Source: Nitzschia putrida (taxonomy: Eukaryota; Bacillariophyta; Bacillariophyceae; Bacillariales; Bacillariaceae). Taken from it: 64,000 bases of DNA. A model generated the notes under the pieces. That model was not told the origin of the DNA, did no database searches, and worked only from the letters and a program-made list of their open reading frames with translations. Below are positions 50,637-59,773 of the stretch, in pieces. The stretch is taken from assembly GCA_016586335.1 (NCBI GenBank), contig BLYE01000022.1:124001-188000 (forward strand), in the 5' to 3' direction. Position 1 is the stretch's first letter, and each line of letters starts with the position of its first letter. The translations under genes and the position numbers were made by a program.

Positions 50637-53456
50637 ATGCAGTCGACAACTTCCTCGAAAAGGGTCTCCAATGCATCCTCGGTTACTCGGAATGCAGCTA
50701 ACACGTCTACGAAGGATACGATGGATCATTACAATGGGAACGGGGATACAGAGACCACTTACGAAAAGAACCAAGATGATCCGCCACCGATCTCACATGT
50801 GCCTAGTGGCCCCATTAGTGTTGATGGCGGCTCTATCGACAACATTGAAATGGATGTCCCTTACTCTATACATACTATTCGAAGTGATGAAAACGGTGCA
50901 TATCTGTCCCCCGACCCCTTGCATGACCAAAGACCTGACAGTCCAGGCCCACCGATCACAGACATTGGAATTACGCGACAAGATACGGATGATACATCAC
51001 CACCGGCTGAGCACATGTCACTACTTGAGCTGGGAGAAGAGACCATGGCTCAGGCTATGCTGATTTTCTTACTCTCTGACCTACGGATTCTATCGGCCAC
51101 TGGTAGAATTCGCACCAAGTTCGAGCACCTCACCTTGGACTCCGATCGTTCTCCCAGATTGACCAGCCGTGATTTTGCGGGATTCTATGACTATGAAGAA
51201 ACCAATGGTGTCACTGCAAGTCATATCATGGCACTTTTGTTGGTTGAGATCCTTCAAGAAGCAGAAGATGTGGCGCGGCACAAGCGACGGAAGCATCCAG
51301 CACTTCTTAGTCCATGGGTTTCTAGTGTTGACGGCGCACCACCCAGAGTCAACGCTAGAAAAGTCTTCAAGAGGAACGTAAAGGCAGCCAATGGAATGCC
51401 CAGTTTGCTCCACTGTTACAACGAAATGCTGAGTGAAGATGTCAACCCTCGGATTTCCAAGGTTTCGCGCACGGAGTATCCCCTGGATGAGGATTTGTAC
51501 TACAACGAACAGGATCTCACTCCTCTCCGGTCATCCAAGAACCCTTATGGAGAAAGTTTGCATGAGCCTAGCCTTTTGGGTGACGACGATATGGACCTTC
51601 ACGACCAAGAGCAAAAGTACAAGTTCAGCTTTCATCAAAGGCAAGACTCCGATGATGCTGGTTTTTTCTACCCTCACGAACCCCCTGGTGCCCCAACAAA
51701 AGAAGGAGAGAGTACAATAGACAAGGGTGAGTTGCAACTTCCCAACCTTCCTGCGCCGATCCCTCCAGCGCCGCGACGTGCTCATTCGATAGGAAGTGGG
51801 TACCAATCGACATCGGCACGAGCAGTGAACCTCCAGTATCCGGGGTCACCGAAAGCGCCTCCACCGCTACCGGCGTTTTCACGGAGGCGATCCAACTCCA
51901 TATCTGTCGGACAGGCTACTTCTACCTCTGTGCCTCAATCGGCACCTCGTGTAGCGTCGTCTAGTTTCAAGCCGGCCCATTTCAACCCGAACATCGACTC
52001 AGATGAGGAAGATGACGATTCTGTTGGGCGACTGAGGAAAGACATTAGGGAGCGCATGGAGAAAGCTATTCCGGATAAATTGGCGAACCGTGTTCAACAA
52101 TTCAATACACAATTGAAACAAAACTTGCCCAAATCACCCGCTGCCCGACAACACCAAGAAATGGAAGAAATTGCCGAAGCACAGGCCAAACTTCTACGAT
52201 GGGAAGATGTAAATGCTAGTACTAGTCATGCCAGTGTCGAGGGGAGAATGCTGGCTGCGGGGTTGGCGAACGAAGTATGGGGAGATTTAAAAAATGCCAC
52301 TACAAAGCTAGATGAAAACGTTGAGGTCGAGAATGTATCCAAGGAAAACACAAAAACAACTACAACGAGAAAACAAACTCAATATCATGACACCAACACT
52401 ATTCGACAGCTAATTCTTCAGGCCTTGGAGAAGCGTGACTTTTGGAGACTTGGTTTCATCAAGTCCTTCTTTCGAGAAGGCACGGTTTCTCATGTCCTCG
52501 CCAATAGCGGTGCAGAAATGGTATGGTTGAGTGATTGGCACACTCAGTATGAATGCACCTATGCCCTATCAATTGATCGCGAGAAGCGCAAGGTTTTGTT
52601 AGCTTTCCGAGGAGCATATACAGAAAGTGACTGGCGTCACATCGTTGATTGGTATGATACCGCTACCAGTAATCCTGTGAAGGAGAATTATCCCAATCGG
52701 GCAACAAACATCCGACTTCACGCTGGATTTCACAAGTATTTGTTCAGAGTTCGTAAGGATACGGGTACTACAAAATACGACGAAATCGCGGCAAAACTTG
52801 CTCACTATTGCGATGTTACTGGTCACAACACACGGATTACCATTACCGGTCACAGTTTGGGGGCAGCTCTGGCAACAATATTCTCACTTTATGCAAGTAC
52901 AGAGGAGCGATTCACCAAATCGTTTGGGGCAATCGAGTGCGTTACGTTTGGTGCGCCGTGCATTGGAAACTGGAGATTCGCTGGGGCTGTTAAGCACCAG
53001 GAAACAGTCGGAAAACTTCGTATTGCCAAATTCCATGTCAAGGGGGACAGCGTACCACATCTGCCACCTGCTCTCTTCCGCACGTCCAGTCGCGGTGCTC
53101 AATATTGGCATTCTGGCATTGATGTATCCCTTCCATATATCCGACGGGGTAAATTCTTCAAGACCTTTTTGGGTGGTCAACCGAAGCCAAAGTTGTCGTA
53201 CTGGGATCCGGAAGCAGAAAGTTATTTTGGTAGTTTGTTTCGGCAATTCCGTGAGTACTACCTTTGGAATTTACCGCTGCGGTTTTGGAGATTTGCTCTG
53301 TTTCACACCCTAGTGGAGCACAAGAAGAGGATGGCATTAGTAAACAAATCGGACCCCAATTCGCTCCTGGCCAATTGTAGTCTGAAGGAGCTGTATGACA
53401 TGAGAGGTAAGCTCACCAAAAGAGCTCTTCGAAAGAACCGTGGGCGAACAAAGTAG
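50637..53456 (+). CDS. Lipase class 3 (triacylglycerol/phospholipid lipase) with long N-terminal extension
   Basis: 939 residues from ATG 50637 (the longer in-frame TTG at 50625 was rejected). The catalytic domain is at about residues 610-820: LSIDREKRKVLLAFRGAY (oxyanion region), ITITGHSLGAALATIFSLYAS with nucleophile Ser740, then VTFGAPCIGNWRFAGAV, FHVKGDSVPHLPP (catalytic Asp) and YWHSGIDV (catalytic His). The N-terminal 560 residues are disordered, Pro/Ser/Asp-rich, with a helical region near SLLELGEETMAQAMLIFLLSDLRIL. It has no signal peptide, so a cytosolic or lipid-droplet-associated enzyme is likely. The C-terminus is basic. Confidence 0.88.
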   Translation: MQSTTSSKRVSNASSVTRNAANTSTKDTMDHYNGNGDTETTYEKNQDDPPPISHVPSGPISVDGGSIDNIEMDVPYSIHTIRSDENGAYLSPDPLHDQRPDSPGPPITDIGITRQDTDDTSPPAEHMSLLELGEETMAQAMLIFLLSDLRILSATGRIRTKFEHLTLDSDRSPRLTSRDFAGFYDYEETNGVTASHIMALLLVEILQEAEDVARHKRRKHPALLSPWVSSVDGAPPRVNARKVFKRNVKAANGMPSLLHCYNEMLSEDVNPRISKVSRTEYPLDEDLYYNEQDLTPLRSSKNPYGESLHEPSLLGDDDMDLHDQEQKYKFSFHQRQDSDDAGFFYPHEPPGAPTKEGESTIDKGELQLPNLPAPIPPAPRRAHSIGSGYQSTSARAVNLQYPGSPKAPPPLPAFSRRRSNSISVGQATSTSVPQSAPRVASSSFKPAHFNPNIDSDEEDDDSVGRLRKDIRERMEKAIPDKLANRVQQFNTQLKQNLPKSPAARQHQEMEEIAEAQAKLLRWEDVNASTSHASVEGRMLAAGLANEVWGDLKNATTKLDENVEVENVSKENTKTTTTRKQTQYHDTNTIRQLILQALEKRDFWRLGFIKSFFREGTVSHVLANSGAEMVWLSDWHTQYECTYALSIDREKRKVLLAFRGAYTESDWRHIVDWYDTATSNPVKENYPNRATNIRLHAGFHKYLFRVRKDTGTTKYDEIAAKLAHYCDVTGHNTRITITGHSLGAALATIFSLYASTEERFTKSFGAIECVTFGAPCIGNWRFAGAVKHQETVGKLRIAKFHVKGDSVPHLPPALFRTSSRGAQYWHSGIDVSLPYIRRGKFFKTFLGGQPKPKLSYWDPEAESYFGSLFRQFREYYLWNLPLRFWRFALFHTLVEHKKRMALVNKSDPNSLLANCSLKELYDMRGKLTKRALRKNRGRTK

Positions 53457-54077
53457 GGACGATTTCCGATGTACGCGAGCATAGACTTCTACCAGTAGTA
53501 GCAATCACCGTATTCTGGTTGTGTATCATCCTTCACTTCATTCTAGAGGGTGCTGTACTAGTACTCGTACCTCAATAGAACAGTATTATGACAAACTTTC
53601 TCAGATTTAACTTCGTCACAAATCTCAGCACTGTTAGGTTGGAGACGTGTGATGATTGATGATTGTACAGTACCAGTACTACCTAACCTTAGGTGTACGT
53701 ACTGTGGAAGTGGTGGCCACTGTGTTAATCTTGATAGTGCGACCTCGAGTGAATGCTGTTCTACCAAGAGCAGCAAGAAACACAATAACACTGAAGCGCA
53801 AAACCTTTCGACTCTTCACTTCAACTACTAGGTTAGTACTTAGTACTACCACCAACCACCAGCACCACTACGTGACCTGACTCAGAGATCGGTGAATACA
53901 ACTTCATGCTGCATTTTATGTTTTGTCCAAGATATCCGGCGACGGCAAACTGATGAGTTTGTGCGAAGATTCTGCACCATCCAACCTAACATACAAAATA
54001 AATCAAAGTACTCGGACCACAGTACAGCAGTACAAAGACGGATTGGGGATTGGCGTTGGCTGATACTCCCCCAGGGC
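53457..54077. other. Intergenic, no gene seen
   Basis: Includes a TGACTCA bZIP-type box at 53878-53884, 194 bases upstream of the next start. Frames here are short and repetitive. Confidence 0.4.
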
Positions 54078-54608
54078 ATGGACAGTTCCACTCATCTTTT
54101 ATTGCAAATGAACTGTTCCTCTCACTCCACGATGAATCGGTCTGATCACTATTCAACAACCTCTGGCGACGATTCATCATTTGAATTTCCTACAAACTCT
54201 TCATCCTCTGTTTCATTTAGACCTATCCAAATACGAGAATATGAACGGATCCTGACGGGAGGACAGCAGAGCGTCGGTTTGGAACTTGGCTGGGCATACA
54301 CAGAGTTCGGTTGCATGGACCTGAACGAGTACGAAAATACTGTTGCCAAATGCATTGTTGGAGGCCCACTTCCACGCACACCTGAGGAACGGCTGCGGAT
54401 ACTAAACCAATACGGCTATTCAGTGACCGAACTTGTTTTGAACAAGAATGACAACCGGCGGCTTCACCAGGAAAATCCAGACCAAACAGTTTCTGCTCCC
54501 ATCACAGGGGAGAATGGTCCCCAAACAGACACATACCATACCAGAAGGAAACTTCAAAGCTACCCATCTGTATTGCGACGACGACTGGACTTTTTCCGAA
54601 GGCCTTGA
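54078..54608 (+). CDS. Small diatom-specific protein, copy 1
   Basis: 176 residues from ATG 54078; the longer frame starts with GTG at 53892, and ATG 54132 is an alternative. The start at 54078 (MDSSTH) parallels MDISNH of copy 2. A conserved core follows a Ser-rich N-terminus: SVSFRPIQIREYERILTGGQ, LELGWAYTEFG, DLNEYENTVAKCIVGGPLPRTPEERLRILNQYGYSVTEL. The C-terminus is basic. Function unknown; no domain known to me. The core motif R-E-Y-E-R-I-L...G-x-x-L-G-W is reminiscent of a family expanded in diatoms (memory, unverified). Copy 2 lies 1.15 kb downstream in the same orientation. Confidence 0.65.
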   Translation: MDSSTHLLLQMNCSSHSTMNRSDHYSTTSGDDSSFEFPTNSSSSVSFRPIQIREYERILTGGQQSVGLELGWAYTEFGCMDLNEYENTVAKCIVGGPLPRTPEERLRILNQYGYSVTELVLNKNDNRRLHQENPDQTVSAPITGENGPQTDTYHTRRKLQSYPSVLRRRLDFFRRP

Positions 54609-55757
54609 GAAAGTTAAACGACAGCACTAGTTTACAATTCGACGAGTAGTATTACTCCTAATAACAGATAGTAGTACTAGTACCTGTAGTGTTGAATTTG
54701 GAGCTTTCATACTAGTACATACAACAAGATGTCAATTTGTTGCCCGCTCGCCTGCTGCTTGAACAGTCCAGGTCTAGTCGCCAGATCTGGGAATACCTTT
54801 GTCATTGTTCTATGGGGTGGTTCGTTGTACGGTTACTACCTAGTACATTTCAATACTAAAAAATGAACAACAGAGGATGGTGCGTCGGGTTTCCAGATTC
54901 TAGTAGAGAGAAGAGGAGGAAGAACAATGCGGCGTGGTCGGTCACTTTGATTTGGCTCAATGATGAGATACCCAGATCAACAAAGTGAGCTGACTCAGTG
55001 GAAAATTAAACGGCCCGTCGTATAATTTCTACCGGCGGCGGTGTGTCTGAAAGAACTGACAGTAGTATTACTACTAGCTAGTACTAGTACTAAAGTACTA
55101 TCGTTATAGTTGTTCAAAATAATTCTAACGTAATACTAGTACTATACAGAATATTGGTTATAACTGTTAACTGGCAGCAGCAAACGAAGGAACAATGACT
55201 CTAAGAACAGTACGATATTGTTGAACCAAGAGTGGATGGAGATGAAACGTTCTGGTTGAATAATGTGAGATTTCTAAGAAATCTAACCGGTATCGTAGTA
55301 TTACGAATAGTGGTACTAGTACTAGTAGAAAAGAACGGTAGTCTACCTCGTACTGGTAGAGAGGCACCAGTAGTACGGTACGAGGTTGGTAGTTAGTACT
55401 AACTACCGGCCGGTAGTTAGTGCTACCGCCGCGGCGGTAGCACGAGCTTCCACCAACAACAACAAAACAACATCCGACATGGCGTGTTGAATCTGTCATT
55501 TAAGAAATATCGATTTCCTTTAAGTGCCTCTTGACAAATGGTTCAACTCCAATTACCTGAAGAAGGTGGCCATTATTTAATGCTAACGTATTTAAGACTC
55601 TCCAAACTGTTATAAGATGCGTGCATGGGGCTTCATTCATCAGCCGGTGTTCGTTGTTGGTCACTCACACCGCAATCGACCACTCCTATCATCTTCGTTC
55701 ACATTAGGCCATAAAATCACAACCTTCATTGCAATTCCCAGATCTTGAGCTAACATC
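54609..55757. other. Intergenic, 1.15 kb, palindrome-rich
   Basis: Between the two paralogs. Contains many short CTAG/GTAC palindromes, a TGACTCA box at 54991-54997 and a cluster of three perfect palindromes at 55388-55443. No gene seen; the frame at 55167-55499 (minus) is repeat-driven. Confidence 0.5.
55388..55443. repeat. Three overlapping perfect palindromes (20, 24 and 24 bases)
   Basis: Read straight from the sequence: 55388-55407 (20 bases, centre AGTACT), 55398-55421 (24 bases, centre CCGGCCGG) and 55420-55443 (24 bases, centre CCGCGG). Each is its own reverse complement over its full length, and each overlaps its neighbour by 10 or 2 bases. The block begins at GGTAGT and ends at TAGCAC. 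Confidence 0.9.
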
Positions 55758-56207
55758 ATGGACATCTCTAACCACTCCAATGACGAATGCTCGTCTTCAG
55801 GATCCCGACATTCTTCAGTTTCGTTTGGACCCATCCAGATTCGGGAATATGAACGAATTTTGGCAGATGGACAACGAAGTGCTGGGCTGGAGCTTGGATG
55901 GAGCTACGAGGAATCGGACCGTATCGACCTCGATCACTACGAAAATACTGTTGCCAAGTGCATCATTGGAGGACCAGCTCCGAGAACACCGGAAGAAAGG
56001 GTGCGGATACTGAGCAAATATGGTTTCTCGGTGTCAGAATTGACTCTTCATGAAGAAAACCGCCTTGCACAAGAAAGGACAGAACTCGTTGCTCCACAGC
56101 CAAACGAAAACAACAGCACGGCACTGCGAGAAGAGCGTTCTACAAAGAGTCTCTGGGAACGCCGAAAATCTATTCGAAATCGATTCAACTTGCTTCGAAG
56201 ATCATAG
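55758..56207 (+). CDS. Small diatom-specific protein, copy 2
   Basis: 149 residues, single exon, ATG 55758. Core SVSFGPIQIREYERILADGQRSAG, LELGWSYEESD, DLDHYENTVAKCIIGGPAPRTPEERVRILSKYGFSVSEL, clearly the same family as copy 1 (most positions identical by eye over about 90 residues), with divergent N- and C-termini. The C-terminal tail is basic (WERRKSIRNRFNLLRRS). No signal peptide or membrane segment. Function unknown. Confidence 0.65.
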   Translation: MDISNHSNDECSSSGSRHSSVSFGPIQIREYERILADGQRSAGLELGWSYEESDRIDLDHYENTVAKCIIGGPAPRTPEERVRILSKYGFSVSELTLHEENRLAQERTELVAPQPNENNSTALREERSTKSLWERRKSIRNRFNLLRRS

Positions 56208-56331
56208 GGATATTGTTTCAATGATACTAAACTCGTTTTGCATTTACTTGAGTTCTGCAATGCTAGCGTTACTGCTGCGGACTGTAATTCTATGAGACAT
56301 CGTGTAGGGTCTTGGTGAAGCCAATGTGGGC

Positions 56332-58155
56332 ATGTTAGTAAAGCCCATAAATGTGACCGTTTGTGGCACTAAAATTCATGCAAGAGACGAACAGCAGCAC
56401 GAATGCTCAGTCTGGCCGCCTACCGCAATCCAGCCTTGGGAATTTGGACGGAAGCCATCATGGGATCATGGGAAATTGGGACAGCCCTTTCCAGGAGGAA
56501 AGGCAGAGACAACTATGAACCAAACAAAGTCAGATGATGAGGCCGTACAAGCTCTCTTCTCCAAGTTGCACCAATCAACATCAAAGGATGCCATTGCAAA
56601 AGCCGCTGCAAGAAGAACGTCGACAGTTTCGGACATGAGGCGCTACTGGAGTAGAGTTCGCTTGGACGAGAATCCGCCGTTGCCTCGCCGGATCATTCAC
56701 ATTACAGGGACAAAGGGCAAAGGGTCAACGGCTTGTATGTGCCAGGAGATTCTTCGACACCATGGTTATTCCACTGGTTTGTTCACCAGCCCCCATTTGG
56801 TTGACATTCGAGAACGCATTCGTTGGAACGGGCAGCCTGTCCACCCTACATTGTTTGGTGATGCCTATTGGAAGATTCGCAGAGATCTGGAGAGCTATAT
56901 AGAAGAGAATGGTCCGGATGAGGATGAACTACCAACTCTCCCCGGGTATTTTCGCATGTTGACGCTCATGGCGTACTATATTTTCACAAAGCTTGACCTA
57001 GATGTTTGGATCATCGAGGTGGGAATGGGAGGGAGATATGATGCGACAAACTTCCTTGATCGCCCTGCTCAAATGATTGATGGAAGATCAGTGTGCGGTA
57101 TTACCTTACTGGACTTGGATCATACACGCATTCTTGGAACCACGCTTCCGGAGATTGCCTGGGAAAAGGCAGGAATCGTTGCAATGGACAAGGCTGATAC
57201 AATCAATATTTCACCCAAGCCTAACGCATCTATGAGCAATGGTACAATTTCCGACTTTGATCAAAATGATTCTGAGACTCCAGTAAATGCTATGTACATA
57301 CTTGATAGCAATGGTTCCGATGTTGTTGGTGTATGCCGACAATGTGCGGTATTGGAGGGCAAAGGCACTACTGTTCGAATGGTCGATGCATCGGGGGCTG
57401 ACGTTCGAACGAAACTTTCTGGCAGGACTTTAGGTCTGGCGGGCAATCACCAATTTGGAAATGCAGAGTTGGCAGTGCGTTTGTGCCGTGACGTTTGCTC
57501 GCCCAGTGATGTGCAAGACCACACAGCGTCCTACGAAGCTTTCCTGAGTGACCCGAAAACGCTTGATGCCTTGTTGTCGGTCCAGTGGCCTGGACGTTGC
57601 CAAACGGTGCAAATTCCTCCACATATCACGTTTCGACTGGACGGGGCGCATACTCCCCAGTCATTGGCTTCGACTGTAGAATGGTTTTTGGAGAAATCAA
57701 ACCCAAAATCCCGGCGAGTATTGGTTTTTCATTGTAGTCATGAACGACTTCCCATGGAATTACTTTCACTGCTCAGCCAGGCAAATTTTGTTGAAGTGCA
57801 TTTTGCCAAGCCAGATACTGCCAAGCCATCGCCAGTATCGGTTCCAACAATCCAAGAGCTCCTGGAATCAGCCGGCATGTCATCGGCAGGATTACCCATG
57901 AGAGATGCAACGATGGAGGAAATCACTTGGCAAGACAAATTAGGCGTTCTTTGGGGTCTAATCAATCAACCTGTAGGGCAAAACCAGAGTAATGGAACGA
58001 CTTGCAATCAAAATGCGGAGGAGATTGTTAAATCCCTGTACGAAACGACGACAGAGCCTACTGAAGTCCTTGTGACTGGCTCTCTGTACTTGGTGGGGTC
58101 GTTTCTCAACGCAATTGAGTGGAAGGAAGAACCTTCCAGGCTTGTTCATTCATAG
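56332..58155 (+). CDS. Folylpolyglutamate synthase / dihydrofolate synthase
   Basis: Adds glutamates to folate and retains it in the cell (Mur-ligase superfamily). 607 residues from ATG 56332; an alternative ATG at 56515 (MNQTKSDDEAVQALFSKL) gives 546 residues and places the family-typical segment at the N-terminus, so the first 60 residues may be a targeting sequence or not translated. The GTP/ATP loop is HITGTKGKGSTACMCQEIL, followed by LFTSPHLVDIRERIRWNG, the metal/folate-binding motif, and VWIIEVGMGGRYDATNFLD, then CGITLLDLDHTRILGTTLPEIAWEKAGI. The C-terminal domain has ITFRLDGAHTPQSL. All catalytic blocks are intact. Confidence 0.92.
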   Translation: MLVKPINVTVCGTKIHARDEQQHECSVWPPTAIQPWEFGRKPSWDHGKLGQPFPGGKAETTMNQTKSDDEAVQALFSKLHQSTSKDAIAKAAARRTSTVSDMRRYWSRVRLDENPPLPRRIIHITGTKGKGSTACMCQEILRHHGYSTGLFTSPHLVDIRERIRWNGQPVHPTLFGDAYWKIRRDLESYIEENGPDEDELPTLPGYFRMLTLMAYYIFTKLDLDVWIIEVGMGGRYDATNFLDRPAQMIDGRSVCGITLLDLDHTRILGTTLPEIAWEKAGIVAMDKADTINISPKPNASMSNGTISDFDQNDSETPVNAMYILDSNGSDVVGVCRQCAVLEGKGTTVRMVDASGADVRTKLSGRTLGLAGNHQFGNAELAVRLCRDVCSPSDVQDHTASYEAFLSDPKTLDALLSVQWPGRCQTVQIPPHITFRLDGAHTPQSLASTVEWFLEKSNPKSRRVLVFHCSHERLPMELLSLLSQANFVEVHFAKPDTAKPSPVSVPTIQELLESAGMSSAGLPMRDATMEEITWQDKLGVLWGLINQPVGQNQSNGTTCNQNAEEIVKSLYETTTEPTEVLVTGSLYLVGSFLNAIEWKEEPSRLVHS

Positions 58156-58853
58156 ATTCTAGAGTGTAGAGCATCGACCAGCAACCATCAATTGCACTTG
58201 TGTAGTATTGATGTATACAATCTAGAGCAGTTGGGAACTATGACAGGAGGCTAAAAATAATAATGCGGACAGGCGCCACTACACTCCTACTAGTGCAAAA
58301 GAAGGAGAGAAACATTCCGCCTATGGAGATTCTTGGTCGGCTTGATTAGTCTAGAGGTAGTTAGAGGTAGAGGGTATTGTAGGTAGCGTGATTTATCGCA
58401 TCGTCATCGTCACTCGTCATTCGTCACCATAGCATCAATCAGGCATTGATCTGTGCTCCATCCGTTGTCGCTGTCAGGCGTTTCCACGAACCCCATTTGT
58501 ATGGGAAATAAGCGAGCCTTCCTGGGAAATACCTTGGGAAGTTCAGCGGCAGACTCCTGTAAGTGTTTATCCATTGGGGTGTCTTGCCGACATCGTTCGC
58601 TGATCCACATAAGCTCTAGAAGCAAATAGGGGGTTGTATATTACAGAAATGTATACTTTTATATTCGCTATCTGTCGACGGTACTTAAAGCGAAAGGATG
58701 CGAACGGACGCCCGCCGAGCAGGCCGAGCCCATGACTCTTACAGGTTTCCCTATGAGATCCACCGCCAGATGGCATCACCCACAACATTACATCCTGAGC
58801 ATCTCTGTTGCTTCTTACATCGTCAACTGATAAACAAATAGATCCCTTGAACA
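58156..58853. other. Intergenic with one small possible ORF
   Basis: A minus-strand frame at 58410-58612, starting ATG (58612), encodes a 67-residue hydrophilic protein beginning MWISERCRQD and ending IDAMVTNDE. A likely acceptor (CTTCTAG) sits just before it, suggesting a spliced gene, but no compatible first exon was found. Listed as intergenic. Confidence 0.3.
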
Positions 58854-59423
58854 ATGAGTGCAGAACCCACCCAAGATCCTGAAACACCTTACCAGGCTGC
58901 TGAGCCTGAGAGCGGAGATAACACCCTTCGACGCGGGCACCTTTTCTTTGGACTTTGCGATATGCGTGTTGCCACTGTTGCTGTCAACGCATTGAACATG
59001 GGTATTCTCATTGTTTCAATGCTGGTCCACTTGCTTCAATTCTTCGGTTTGATCCCAATTCAAGTGGCTGTTCCTGCACTTATCTGGAGTGGAATCGCTA
59101 TTTTCGGGGCTGTCAACTATGAACTGTGGGCTGTTGTAATGGCTGTTGTTGGGTTCGTCATTGGACTCTTCACAGACCTATATACCCTCAACTATTTCGG
59201 TATCATCATGGGCATCCTTACCATCTACCCCACTGCCAGTCTTGCATATTACATTCGGGAGGGTATCATCACCCAAGACAACTACAAGCAAGAGGAGTTC
59301 CTAAACTATGGTTTGGCAGAGAAGGCTGGAATCAAGAAGGAAACCATCGATGAATTCCCTGGCAAGGTTGCCGGAAAAGTTGCTGAGTTGACGCAGCCCA
59401 AGAAGCCTGCTGCCGATGTTTGA
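58854..59423 (+). CDS. Multi-pass membrane protein, unknown
   Basis: 189 residues, ATG 58854. Hydrophilic first 30 residues and then about four membrane segments: VATVAVNALNMGILIVSMLVHLLQ, VAVPALIWSGIAIFGAV, LWAVVMAVVGFVIGLF and LNYFGIIMGILTIYPTASLAYYI. The C-terminus is hydrophilic, Lys-rich and helical (GKVAGKVAELTQPKK). Four segments with both ends likely in the cytosol. No family recognised; the compact size suggests a small scaffold or channel-like protein, but this is a guess. Confidence 0.65.
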   Translation: MSAEPTQDPETPYQAAEPESGDNTLRRGHLFFGLCDMRVATVAVNALNMGILIVSMLVHLLQFFGLIPIQVAVPALIWSGIAIFGAVNYELWAVVMAVVGFVIGLFTDLYTLNYFGIIMGILTIYPTASLAYYIREGIITQDNYKQEEFLNYGLAEKAGIKKETIDEFPGKVAGKVAELTQPKKPAADV

Positions 59424-59773
59424 GAAGGCAGGTGTTCAGCCATGTGATCAGTTGAATTTCTATTATTGTACAACTACGAGGACCCGTTTCTCCATTTCTT
59501 GCGGTAGAAAAATTTCCTACTAGAGCAGCATTTGGATAATAACTTGAACTTTTATCATACATTGTAATACTACCATCGGAAACAGCCTTGGGAATTGAAT
59601 CGCGATGGCCGCGTTCTTTCGTTAACAGGCCTGTTTGTTTTGAAGCAAGGCTTGGAGCCGTGTCGTCTCAAGGAAGCACGTTTGCTATCTCTTGGGTTTC
59701 CTTGACTTGTACCCTTAATGGATTGCTTGCTTAGAGTGTAACCACATCATCCGCGGTGATCGAAGACTCGAAC
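59424..59773. other. Intergenic, convergent 3' region
   Basis: Sits between the membrane-protein stop and the stop of the next minus-strand gene. A GGTTCGAGTC-like B-box occurs on the minus strand near 59765 but no tRNA fold was found. Confidence 0.4.
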
